NCBI RefSeq assembly: GCF_900110275.1 | Contig: NZ_FODC01000001.1 | Span: 1,527,198 to 1,591,197 of the forward strand | Origin: Duganella sp. CF517 | GTDB taxonomy: Bacteria; Pseudomonadota; Gammaproteobacteria; Burkholderiales; Burkholderiaceae_D | Direction of reading: 5' to 3' | DNA length: 64,000 nucleotides | Shown here: positions 1-6,906 of the stretch, one piece after another | How the letters are laid out: every line of letters begins with the position of its first letter | How positions within the stretch are numbered: position 1 is the stretch's first letter | Made by a program: the position numbers and the translations under genes | The notes under the pieces: model-generated | Told to the model about the DNA's origin: nothing | Seen by the model: only the letters and a program-made list of their open reading frames with translations | Database searches by the model: none

Positions 1-526
1 CGACCACGCGCGCCAGGAACACGACGAAGGTGTTGACCACGCCCTGGATCAGGGTCATGGTGACCATGTCGCCGTTGGCGATGTGGGCCACCTCGTGGCC
101 GAGCACGGCCTCGACCTCGTCGCGGTTCATGTTTTCCAGCAAACCGGTCGACACCGCCACCATCGCCGAGTTCTTGAAGGCGCCGGTGGCGAATGCGTTC
201 GGCTCGCCGGCGTAGACCGCGACGTCGGGCATGCCGATGCCGGCGCGCTCGGACAGCGCCTTGACGGTATTGACCAGCCACAGCTCGGTCGACGAGGACG
301 GCGTCTCGATCACGCGCGCGCCGGTCGACCACTTGGCCATCGGCTTACTGATCAGCAGCGAGAAGATCGCGCCGGTGAAGCCGACCACCAGCGAAAACGC
401 CAGCAGGCTGCCCAGCTCCAGGTCGCCGCCCGCGCCCGGACGGCCGATGCCCAGCAGCGACAGCACGATGGACAACACCAGCACGACGGCAAGGTTGGTG
501 GCGATAAACAGGACGATGCGTTTCAT
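1..526 (-). CDS. htpX: Protease HtpX, C-terminus beyond window
   Basis: Integral-membrane zinc metalloprotease (M48B) of cytoplasmic-membrane protein quality control. Translating the minus strand from the ATG at 526 gives [19 protein letters not shown], the typical HtpX start with a first membrane helix, followed by a second helix ([19 protein letters not shown]) and the conserved ISKPMAKW stretch. The zinc-binding HEVAH motif lies at about residues 144-148, followed by IANGDMVTM. About 175 of roughly 290 residues are present; the rest runs off the left edge of the window. The frame is open to the edge with no defect. The 5' flank (527-646) is AT-rich and is where the promoter should lie. Identification is secure; only the C-terminal half cannot be checked. 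Confidence 0.95.
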   Translation of the reverse strand, partial: MKRIVLFIATNLAVVLVLSIVLSLLGIGRPGAGGDLELGSLLAFSLVVGFTGAIFSLLISKPMAKWSTGARVIETPSSSTELWLVNTVKALSERAGIGMPDVAVYAGEPNAFATGAFKNSAMVAVSTGLLENMNRDEVEAVLGHEVAHIANGDMVTMTLIQGVVNTFVVFLARVV

Positions 527-612
527 TGATTGTTCTCCGGTATGGACAAGTTTGCCCAGATCATAAGGTATGACCGGTGCTACGCAAAATCAAGATGGCA
601 ATATTAATTACC

Positions 613-641
613 GCCGGTAATCAGCGGCAGGTTTTACCGGC
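613..641 (-). terminator. Stem-loop after the PHP gene
   Basis: GCCGGTAA (613-620) pairs with TTACCGGC (634-641) around a 13-nt loop, just beyond the stop of the PHP phosphatase gene (minus strand). On the minus strand the stem is followed by an AT-rich stretch (GGTAATTAATATT) rather than a clean U run, so this is a possible rather than textbook intrinsic terminator. Confidence 0.4.
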
Positions 642-646
642 GAGGC

Positions 647-1480
647 TTAGAACCAGTCGTGCCAGACCGGCTTGACGTTGGCTGGCAATGGCGGCAACAA
701 CGCGAAATCGACGCGCGACTCGCCCGGCGCATGGAAATCGGTGCCGCGCGAGGCGAGAAAACCGTAACTATTCGCCAACTGCGCATACACCGGATACTGG
801 TCCGGCGTATGGCTGCCGGTGACGACCTCGATCGCCTGCCCGCCCAGCTGCTTGAACTCGTCGAACAACTGCCCCTGGGCCAGCTGGCTGAAGCGATAAC
901 GCCCCGGGTGGGCGATGACGGCGATGCCGCCGGCCCCGCGTATCCATTCGACCGAGTCCGCCAGGCTTGCCCAGCAATGCGGCACGTAGCCCGGCTTGCC
1001 CTCCGACAGGTATTTCTTGAACACTTCCGGAATATTGGCGCAGGCGCCGACTTCCACCAGATAGCGGGCAAAGTGCGTGCGCGACATCAAGTCCGGATTG
1101 CCGACATAGGTCAGCGCGCCCTCGTAGGCGCCCGCGATGCCGGCCGCTTCCAACTGGCGCGCGATTTCGCGGCCCCGGTTGTCGCGGCCCGAGCGCGTGC
1201 ACGCCAGGCCGTTGAGCAGCGCGGCGTTGGTCTCGTCGATGCGCAGGCCGACGATATGCACCGTCTCGTTGGCCCACGTGATCGAAATCTCGACGCCGGA
1301 GACAAATTCCATCCCCTGCTCTCTGGCGGCGGCGCGCGCGGCGGGAATGCCGCCGACTTCGTCGTGGTCGGTCAAGGCCCAGACGTCGACGCCGGCCTTG
1401 CGCGCGTGGGCGGCCACGGCGGCCGGTGCGAGGACGCCGTCGGAGACATTGGAATGGCAGTGCAGATCGACTTTTAACAT
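647..1480 (-). CDS. PHP-domain 3',5'-nucleoside bisphosphate phosphatase (RNase AM/YciV-like)
   Basis: 277-residue PHP-superfamily metal-dependent phosphoesterase. The N-terminus MLKVDLHCHSNVSDG holds the first PHP metal motif (DLHCHS), followed by ALTDHDEVGG (about residues 37-46), VIAHPGRY and the C-terminal GTDFHAPG. Length and motifs fit the TrpH/YciV family, known as 3',5'-nucleoside bisphosphate phosphatases and, in E. coli, 5'-3' exonuclease RNase AM. The likely role is turnover of pAp or trimming of small RNA 5' ends in the cytoplasm. The start at 1480 was chosen because DLHCHS must be within the first dozen residues; longer upstream frames run through the preceding gene. It overlaps the end of the threonine dehydratase gene by 7 nt, so translation is probably coupled. 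Which substrate dominates cannot be read from sequence. Confidence 0.88.
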   Translation of the reverse strand: MLKVDLHCHSNVSDGVLAPAAVAAHARKAGVDVWALTDHDEVGGIPAARAAAREQGMEFVSGVEISITWANETVHIVGLRIDETNAALLNGLACTRSGRDNRGREIARQLEAAGIAGAYEGALTYVGNPDLMSRTHFARYLVEVGACANIPEVFKKYLSEGKPGYVPHCWASLADSVEWIRGAGGIAVIAHPGRYRFSQLAQGQLFDEFKQLGGQAIEVVTGSHTPDQYPVYAQLANSYGFLASRGTDFHAPGESRVDFALLPPLPANVKPVWHDWF

Positions 1481-2487
1481 GCTGTCATTGTATCCCGGAT
1501 GCGCGCGCCCCTGCACAGCAGCTCGGCAAAACGCGCGGGGTCGATATTCGAGCCGCACACCAGCAACGCCACGCGTCTGCCCCGGAGCCGCTCGCGCAGC
1601 GGGCCGAACAGGGCGGCCGTCGCCACCGCCGCCGCCGGCTCGGCCACCAGCTTGGCGTCGCGGAACAGATACAGCATGGCTTCGCAGATCTGGTCGTCGT
1701 CGACCCGCACCACCTCGTCGACGAAGCGGCGGCAGACGTTGAAGCTGTACTCCATCGCATACGGCGCGCCCAGGCTGTCGGCGACGGTGTCGACCCGCTC
1801 CAAGGTCTGCGGCGTGCCCGAGGCGAAGCTGCGGAACAGCGCGTCGGCGCCGAACGGCTCGACGCCGTACACGACGCAGCGCGGATTGAGCTGCTTGACA
1901 GCGGCGGCGATGCCCGCGCACAAGCCGCCACCGCCGACCGGGACCACCACCGCATCAAGGTCCGGCACCTGCGCCATCAGTTCCAGTCCGACGGTGCCGG
2001 TACCCTGCGCGGTCAGCGGGCCGTCGTACGGATGCAGCATGGTGCGGCCCTCGTCGCGTTCGATCTCGCGGCCGCGCGCGAACGCCTGGTGTACGTCCGG
2101 CATCAGCAGCACTTCGGCGCCGAACTCGCGGCAAGCGGCGATACGCGCCGGGCTGGCGTGGGCCGGCATGACGACCTTTGCGCTACAGCCCGCCAGCCGC
2201 GCCGTGTACGCCACGGCGATCGCATGGTTGCCGGCGCTGACGGCGACCACGCCGCGCTCGCGCGCGGCCGCGTCCAGCGCCTCGATGCAGTTGAGCGCGC
2301 CGCGCAGCTTGAAGGTGCCGGTTTTCTGAAACAGTTCCAGCTTGAGCCAGACTTCGGTGGACGGGAATTGTTCTTCGATGACGCCGGTTTGCCAGCGCCA
2401 GACCGGTGTGTGCAGGATGCGGCCTTGCAGGCGAGCGGCGGTATCGCGGATCTCGGCCAGCAAAGGATACGGGTGGGACGTTGTCAT
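1474..2487 (-). CDS. PLP-dependent threonine/serine dehydratase
   Basis: 337-residue fold-type II PLP enzyme, expected to deaminate threonine (or serine) to the 2-oxo acid plus ammonia. The PLP-binding lysine is in GTFKLRGA; the AGNHAIAVAY segment and the glycine loop GGGGLCAG (phosphate binding) are intact. There is no C-terminal ACT domain, so this is the short form without isoleucine feedback regulation, like catabolic threonine dehydratases, rather than ilvA. The ATG at 2487 is preceded by GGAG 7 nt upstream, which overlaps an in-frame ATG at 2499, so 2487 is preferred. It is first in a two-gene unit with the PHP phosphatase. Threonine, serine and related substrates cannot be separated by sequence. 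Confidence 0.88.
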   Translation of the reverse strand: MTTSHPYPLLAEIRDTAARLQGRILHTPVWRWQTGVIEEQFPSTEVWLKLELFQKTGTFKLRGALNCIEALDAAARERGVVAVSAGNHAIAVAYTARLAGCSAKVVMPAHASPARIAACREFGAEVLLMPDVHQAFARGREIERDEGRTMLHPYDGPLTAQGTGTVGLELMAQVPDLDAVVVPVGGGGLCAGIAAAVKQLNPRCVVYGVEPFGADALFRSFASGTPQTLERVDTVADSLGAPYAMEYSFNVCRRFVDEVVRVDDDQICEAMLYLFRDAKLVAEPAAAVATAALFGPLRERLRGRRVALLVCGSNIDPARFAELLCRGARIRDTMTAC

Positions 2488-2748
2488 TGGGTGCTCCATT
2501 AAACTATTCAGGGAAGGCGCGGGCACGGCCCGCGCGCGGGGACGCGCTGGGGCTAGGGGCGCCGAGCACCGGCGCAGCCGCAGCTCAGCGACCCTGAATA
2601 ATTCGAATAATGGAGAAGGACCGACCGCAACCGGCGAACGCGGCCCGGCCGGCGTCGGTAGCGACGTGGCGGTGGTTCGTGACGGTGGTGTTATGCGGGT
2701 TCATGAGGTCAATCATGCCAAAGAAGTAGCGCGCTGGCAAGAAGTTCG

Positions 2749-2840
2749 TAGGGCGGATTAGGCCGAACGCCGTAAACGGCCATCTTGGAGCCGCCGCGAC
2801 GCATACATGGCCGATTACGCTACGCCAATCCGCGCTACGT
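2749..2840. repeat. Interspersed palindromic repeat (family B), copy 1; gap 2488-2862
   Basis: The 375-bp gap between two minus-strand genes has no supportable gene. Its right part is an imperfect palindrome opening with GTAGGGCGGATTAGGCCG and closing with CGCCAATCCGCGCTACG. The same edge sequence recurs at 5411-5470 and 19608-19634. The left part of the gap (2488-2700) should hold the promoter of the dehydratase gene; a duplicated GAATAAT stretch lies near 2596-2612. No transposase is present. Confidence 0.75.
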
Positions 2841-2862
2841 GATTCAGAGGAACGCGTGATTT

Positions 2863-3747
2863 TCAGCGCGTCAGGAATTCTTCGATATATCCGGCCAGCT
2901 CGACCGGCTGGTCGTGATGCAGCATATGGCCGGCATCGTGCACCATCTTGCGGGTGACGTCGCGCAAATAACCGAGGCGGCGCTCCAGTTCGACCTGCCC
3001 GCCCGGCTTCGAGCCGAGCCAGTCCCACATATTGGTCTGGTCGGCCTCGACCCACAGCACCGGCGCCGTGATGGCTTTCCAGCACGCCATCACCTCGTCG
3101 ACGTTGTACGGCAGCGGGCCTTGTTGCTTGTGCACCGGGTCGCCGAGGATTTCCCACTCGCCCTGCTCGTTCTGCGCCGACCAGTGCTGCGCCAGGAAGG
3201 CGGCGCGCTCGTCGCTCAGGCGCGGATTGGTCTTCTGCAAGCGGGCCGCCACGGCCTGTCGCGACGGGTAGGTGCGCAGTTCCGGCTTTTCCAGCAAGCC
3301 ATCCATCCACTTGGCGTAGCGGCCGGGCGCCTGCTCGGGCTTGGCGGCGCGCAGGCCGGCGCCCTCGAGGTTGACCAGCTTGCGGATGCGCTCGGGACGC
3401 GCGCCCGCGTACAGGCCGAGAATGTTGCCGCCCATGCTGTGGCCGACGATGTCGACCGCCTTGTCCGGCGAATAGTGGCGCAGGATCGCGTCCAGGTCGG
3501 CCAGGTAGTCGGGGAACCAGTAAGTATCCTCGCCGCTGCGCTCGGACAGGCCGAAGCCGCGCCAGTCCGGGGCGATCACGTGCCAGTCGCCCTTCAGTGC
3601 ATCGACAACGAACTGGAACGAAGCGCCGACGTCCATCCAGCCATGCAGCATGAAGATCTTGGGCGCGCCTTCCCTGCCCCAATGATGCAAATGGCAACGC
3701 AAGCCGCGTATGGTCAGGAATTCGGAGCGGGATGGTGTCAGCGTCAT
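2863..3747 (-). CDS. Alpha/beta hydrolase
   Basis: 294-residue cytoplasmic alpha/beta-hydrolase-fold protein. HGWMDVGASF carries the HG oxyanion motif, GHSMGGN is the nucleophile elbow (serine), and DAGHMLHHDQP near the C-terminus supplies the catalytic histidine. The WEADQTNMW segment probably follows the acid-bearing strand. The nearest-looking relatives are epoxide-hydrolase or haloalkane-dehalogenase-like esterases, but the substrate is unknown. The start at 3747 is supported by AAGGA about 10 nt upstream; the longer frame to 3897 has no such site and starts with non-homologous residues. It stands alone between repeat-rich DNA and a divergently transcribed gamma-carbonic-anhydrase-like gene. 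Confidence 0.85.
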   Translation of the reverse strand: MTLTPSRSEFLTIRGLRCHLHHWGREGAPKIFMLHGWMDVGASFQFVVDALKGDWHVIAPDWRGFGLSERSGEDTYWFPDYLADLDAILRHYSPDKAVDIVGHSMGGNILGLYAGARPERIRKLVNLEGAGLRAAKPEQAPGRYAKWMDGLLEKPELRTYPSRQAVAARLQKTNPRLSDERAAFLAQHWSAQNEQGEWEILGDPVHKQQGPLPYNVDEVMACWKAITAPVLWVEADQTNMWDWLGSKPGGQVELERRLGYLRDVTRKMVHDAGHMLHHDQPVELAGYIEEFLTR

Positions 3748-3910
3748 GGTTGTTGTCCTTGTCTGAGACGGCAGCTTGAAAACGGCGAAGTCAGCGCAAT
3801 ATCGGTACATTGCTGGCCGCAAAGCAAAATAATAGCACGACCGTTCGCTGGTCGTGCAAGCGTAAAATAGCGCCATCCCGCCGTTCCCATCATTCAACCG
3901 AAGGTTTCCA

Positions 3911-4435
3911 ATGTCTATTTATCAACTGGGCGAACACGCGCCAGAGATCGATGCATCGTCATTTGTCGCCGACAGCGCGACCCTGGTGGGCAAAGTCACG
4001 TTACAGGCCAACACCTCGGTGTGGTTTGGTGCGACCTTGCGCGGCGATAACGAACGCATCACCATCGGCGCGAACAGCAACGTCCAGGAAGGCGCCGTGA
4101 TGCATACGGACATGGGTTACCCGCTGACCGTGGGCAGAAACGTGACCATCGGCCACCAGGCCATGCTGCACGGCTGCACCATCGGCGACGGCGCCCTGAT
4201 CGGCATCCAGGCGGTGATCCTGAACGGCGCGAAGATCGGCGCCGGTTGCCTGGTCGGGGCCGGCGCGCTGGTCACCGAAGGCAAGGAATTTCCGGACAAC
4301 TCGCTGATCATCGGTTCGCCGGCCAAGGCCGTGCGCACCCTGACGCCCGAGGACACCGCGCGCCTGCTCGCCAGCGCCGACAGCTATGTGCAACGCGGCC
4401 AGCTGTTCAAGACGCAACTCAAAAAGATTGGATAA
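3911..4435 (+). CDS. Gamma-carbonic-anhydrase family protein (YrdA-like)
   Basis: 174-residue left-handed beta-helix protein built from hexapeptide repeats ([25 protein letters not shown] and so on). The three metal-binding histidines of the gamma-CA/YrdA family are present (VMHTD, then GHQAMLHGC). It probably forms a trimer in the cytoplasm; many YrdA homologues show no measurable carbonic anhydrase activity, so the reaction is uncertain. AAGG lies upstream of the ATG. Only 3 nt separate its stop from hslO, so the two genes are cotranscribed. A second, diverged paralogue of the family is at 14326-14895. Confidence 0.9.
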   Translation: MSIYQLGEHAPEIDASSFVADSATLVGKVTLQANTSVWFGATLRGDNERITIGANSNVQEGAVMHTDMGYPLTVGRNVTIGHQAMLHGCTIGDGALIGIQAVILNGAKIGAGCLVGAGALVTEGKEFPDNSLIIGSPAKAVRTLTPEDTARLLASADSYVQRGQLFKTQLKKIG

Positions 4436-4438
4436 AAC

Positions 4439-5392
4439 ATGAGCATTACCCTGACTACGGACGTCCTGCAGAAATTCATCTTCGAGAACGCCGCCGTGCG
4501 CGGCGAGTTCATCGACATTTCGGCCACATGGCGCGAGGTGCTGTCGCGCCACGACTATCCGCCTGCGGTCAAGAAGCTGTTGGGCCAGATGGTCGGCGCC
4601 GGCGCGCTGCTGTCGGCCAACCTGAAGTTCAACGGGTCGATCATCATGCAAATCCATGGCGACGGTCCAGTGCAGTTGCTGGTGGTCGAGTGCGACGCCG
4701 AGCTGCGCCTGCGCGCTACCGCCAAGCTGGCCGAGGGCGCCGTCATCGCCGACGACGCCACGTTGCCGGCGATGTTGAACGCCAACGGCAAGGGCCGCTT
4801 CATCATCACGCTCGATCCGGCCGACAAGGTGCCGGGCCAGCAGCCATACCAGGGCATCGTGCCGCTGGACGGCGACGATGTGGCGACCGTGATTGAAAAC
4901 TACATGCTGCGCTCGGAACAGCTGGACACCAAGCTGTGGCTGGCGGCGGACGACAACGTCTCGCGCGGCTTGCTGCTGCAAAAGCTGCCGGACCATGGCG
5001 GCAAGGCCGGCGCCGAGCCGCTGACGCAGGAAGACGCGCTGGAGACGTGGAACCGGGCGGTGATCCTGGGCTCGACGCTGAAGGAGCAGGAGTTGCTGGA
5101 GACGACCGTCGATGTGCTGATGCAGCGCCTGTTCTGGGAGGAGACGATCCGGGTGTTCGATCCGTTGAGCCCGTCGTTCCACTGCACCTGCACGCGCGAA
5201 AAAGTCGGCAACATGCTGAAGATGCTGGGACGCGATGAGGTCGACAGCGTGCTGGAGGAACAGGGGCACGTTGGCGTCAATTGCGATTTCTGCGGGCAGC
5301 ATTACGACTACGACAAGGTCGATTGCGCGCAGTTGTTCGCCAGTGACGAGCCGGTCGCGGCGTTGATCCCGGCGAGCGACGTCAAGCACTGA
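4439..5392 (+). CDS. hslO: Redox-regulated chaperone Hsp33
   Basis: 317-residue holdase chaperone switched on by oxidative unfolding. The C-terminal redox switch is complete: CTCTREK (CxC) followed about 50 residues later by NCDFCGQ (CxxC), together the four zinc-binding cysteines. The N-terminal half shows the family signature (FEN.AVRGEFI; LLGQMVGAGALL; GPVQLLVVEC). Length is slightly above the E. coli protein (292). It follows the gamma-CA-like gene by 3 nt, an arrangement suggesting coexpression. Under peroxide or bleach stress it should protect unfolding cytoplasmic proteins. The downstream boundary is the family-B repeat starting about 20 nt after the stop. Confidence 0.97.
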   Translation: MSITLTTDVLQKFIFENAAVRGEFIDISATWREVLSRHDYPPAVKKLLGQMVGAGALLSANLKFNGSIIMQIHGDGPVQLLVVECDAELRLRATAKLAEGAVIADDATLPAMLNANGKGRFIITLDPADKVPGQQPYQGIVPLDGDDVATVIENYMLRSEQLDTKLWLAADDNVSRGLLLQKLPDHGGKAGAEPLTQEDALETWNRAVILGSTLKEQELLETTVDVLMQRLFWEETIRVFDPLSPSFHCTCTREKVGNMLKMLGRDEVDSVLEEQGHVGVNCDFCGQHYDYDKVDCAQLFASDEPVAALIPASDVKH

Positions 5393-5410
5393 TCGTTGAA
5401 AATAGCTCGC

Positions 5411-5470
5411 ATAATCCGCCTCGAGCCGCTGGCGGCTCGGTGCCGATTACGCTACGCTAATCCGCCCTAC
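5411..5470. repeat. Interspersed palindromic repeat (family B), copy 2
   Basis: ATAATCCGCC at the left and GCTAATCCGCCCTAC at the right flank a short stem (GAGCCGCTGGCGGCTC). The right edge matches copy 1 and copy 3. The element lies between the convergent genes hslO and the SBF transporter and reads 14 nt into the latter, contributing its last codons and stop. Confidence 0.75.
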
Positions 5471-6446
5471 CCTGTGCCGTAGCCTCCGGCTCGCTCGCAT
5501 AGCGCTGCGCCAGCACCGCGCACACCATCAATTGCAATTGGTGGAACAACATCAACGGTAACACCACCGCGCCGAGCGCGCCGCCGGCGAACAACACCTT
5601 GGCCATCGGCACGCCGCTGGCCAAGCTTTTCTTCGACCCGCAGAACACGATCGCGATCCGGTCTTCGCGGTTGAATCCCAGGCGCCGGCTCAACTGCGCG
5701 GCGATCAGCATCACCGATCCCAGCAACACCACGTCAATCAGCATCAGCCCGCCCAGCGACGCCCACGACAGCTGGTGCCACAGCCCCTGCCCGACCGCCT
5801 CGCTGAAGGCGGTGTAGACCACCAGCAAAATCGACCCCTGGTCGACCATCCGCGTCAGCGGCTTGTTGCGTTCGACCCAGGCGCCGATCCAGCGCCGCGC
5901 GACCTGTCCGGCGATAAACGGCAGCAGCAACTGCAAGGCGATCTGCAACGCCGATTCCCACGGCGAGCCACCCTGCATCTGCGCCGCCGTCAGCAGCCCG
6001 ACCATCAACGGCGTGAGGAAAATCCCGATCAGGTTCGACGCCGACGCGCTGCATATCGCCGCCGGCACATTGCCGCGCGCGGCCGCCGTGAAGGCGATCG
6101 ACGATTGCACCGTCGACGGCAGCATGCACAGGAACAGGATGCCCAGATACAGGTCCGGCGTCACCAGCGGCATCAGCAGCGGCTTGAGCACGAATCCCAG
6201 CAAGGGAAACAGCGCGAACGTGCACAGCAACACCAGCAAGTGCAACCGCCAGTGCGTGATGCCAGCCACCACCGCTTCGCGCGACAGCTTGGCGCCATGC
6301 AGGAAAAACAGCAGGCACACGGCGCCATGGGTGACGCCGTTGAAGATGACGGCGCCCTGGCCGGTGCAGGGGAACAGGCTGGCCGCGACGATCGTCACGA
6401 CCATCGCCAGCGTAAAGTTATCGGGTAGGAATTTAGGACGGGTCAT
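5457..6446 (-). CDS. Bile acid:sodium symporter-family transporter (YfeH/SBF-like)
   Basis: 329-residue inner-membrane protein with about nine or ten hydrophobic segments. The order of segments and motifs such as FFLHGAKLS, MLPSTVQSSIAFT, GNVPAAICSASASN and GSKKSLASGVPMA fit the SBF-like (YfeH/P7) branch of the bile acid:Na+ symporter superfamily. The transported solute in bacteria is mostly unknown. The final residues GRAD and the stop are encoded by the edge of a family-B interspersed repeat (GGGCGGATTAG read on this strand), so the natural C-terminus has been replaced or trimmed by repeat insertion. Just upstream on the same strand is the small lipoprotein gene, whose stop lies 7 nt before this start; the two may be cotranscribed. 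Confidence 0.85.
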   Translation of the reverse strand: MTRPKFLPDNFTLAMVVTIVAASLFPCTGQGAVIFNGVTHGAVCLLFFLHGAKLSREAVVAGITHWRLHLLVLLCTFALFPLLGFVLKPLLMPLVTPDLYLGILFLCMLPSTVQSSIAFTAAARGNVPAAICSASASNLIGIFLTPLMVGLLTAAQMQGGSPWESALQIALQLLLPFIAGQVARRWIGAWVERNKPLTRMVDQGSILLVVYTAFSEAVGQGLWHQLSWASLGGLMLIDVVLLGSVMLIAAQLSRRLGFNREDRIAIVFCGSKKSLASGVPMAKVLFAGGALGAVVLPLMLFHQLQLMVCAVLAQRYASEPEATAQGRAD

Positions 6447-6453
6447 CGCCGGA

Positions 6454-6777
6454 TCACCACAGCTTGATCTTGGCGCATTGGACTTCCAGAATGTCGACCG
6501 CGCCCAGCGTCTTGGCCGACGCCGTGCTGCGCACCAGGTCGACGCGTTCGACGCAGTCGCCGCGCATCAGCCGTTCCTGCGTGCGGGTGCACACCGTCAC
6601 GGTGCCGGCGCTGCTGGCGTTGCAGGCAAAGCCTTCGACCCGCATGCGCGCCACCGCCTGCTCCAGCGGCATGCCGGGCTGCACGGTGTCGGTGACGAAG
6701 TTGCCCAACCGAGCCTGATTGACCGTGTAACAGCCGGCCAGTGGCAACGCCAACGCCAGCATCAGAAGTATGCGCAT
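6454..6777 (-). CDS. Small lipoprotein of unknown function
   Basis: 107-residue protein. It opens with a lipoprotein signal peptide, MRILLMLALALPLAGC, with lipobox LAGC (Cys16). The mature part is short and contains three further cysteines (about FACNA, TVCTRT, GDCVER and VQC), suggesting disulfides in the periplasm. The start at 6777 fits the signal peptide and has GAGGG upstream; the longer frame from 6852 would bury the signal peptide and run into the regulatory region. It is divergent from the TonB receptor gene at 6907. No family was recognised. Confidence 0.75.
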   Translation of the reverse strand: MRILLMLALALPLAGCYTVNQARLGNFVTDTVQPGMPLEQAVARMRVEGFACNASSAGTVTVCTRTQERLMRGDCVERVDLVRSTASAKTLGAVDILEVQCAKIKLW

Positions 6778-6818
6778 CGTGTTTTTCCCTCTTATTTCCA
6801 TACGGAAGTGTAACGCAT

Positions 6819-6846
6819 CGGTCATCACCCGGTCACACGCCGTCAC
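6819..6846 (+). promoter_or_regulatory. Putative PhoB binding array
   Basis: Three GTCA-centred direct repeats: CGGTCAT (6819-6825), 4-bp spacer, CGGTCAC (6830-6836), 3-bp spacer, CCGTCAC (6840-6846). The PhoB consensus is CTGTCAT repeated with an 11-bp period, and the first two units match that geometry exactly with one base change each in the core. It lies 61 bp before the TonB receptor start and points toward it. Experimental confirmation is lacking. Confidence 0.5.
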
Positions 6847-6906
6847 TATCATGCGCAGCGTTGCTATTCCTGTTGTTACTCTTTTAACCGGTTTTGAAGG
6901 CAGAAC

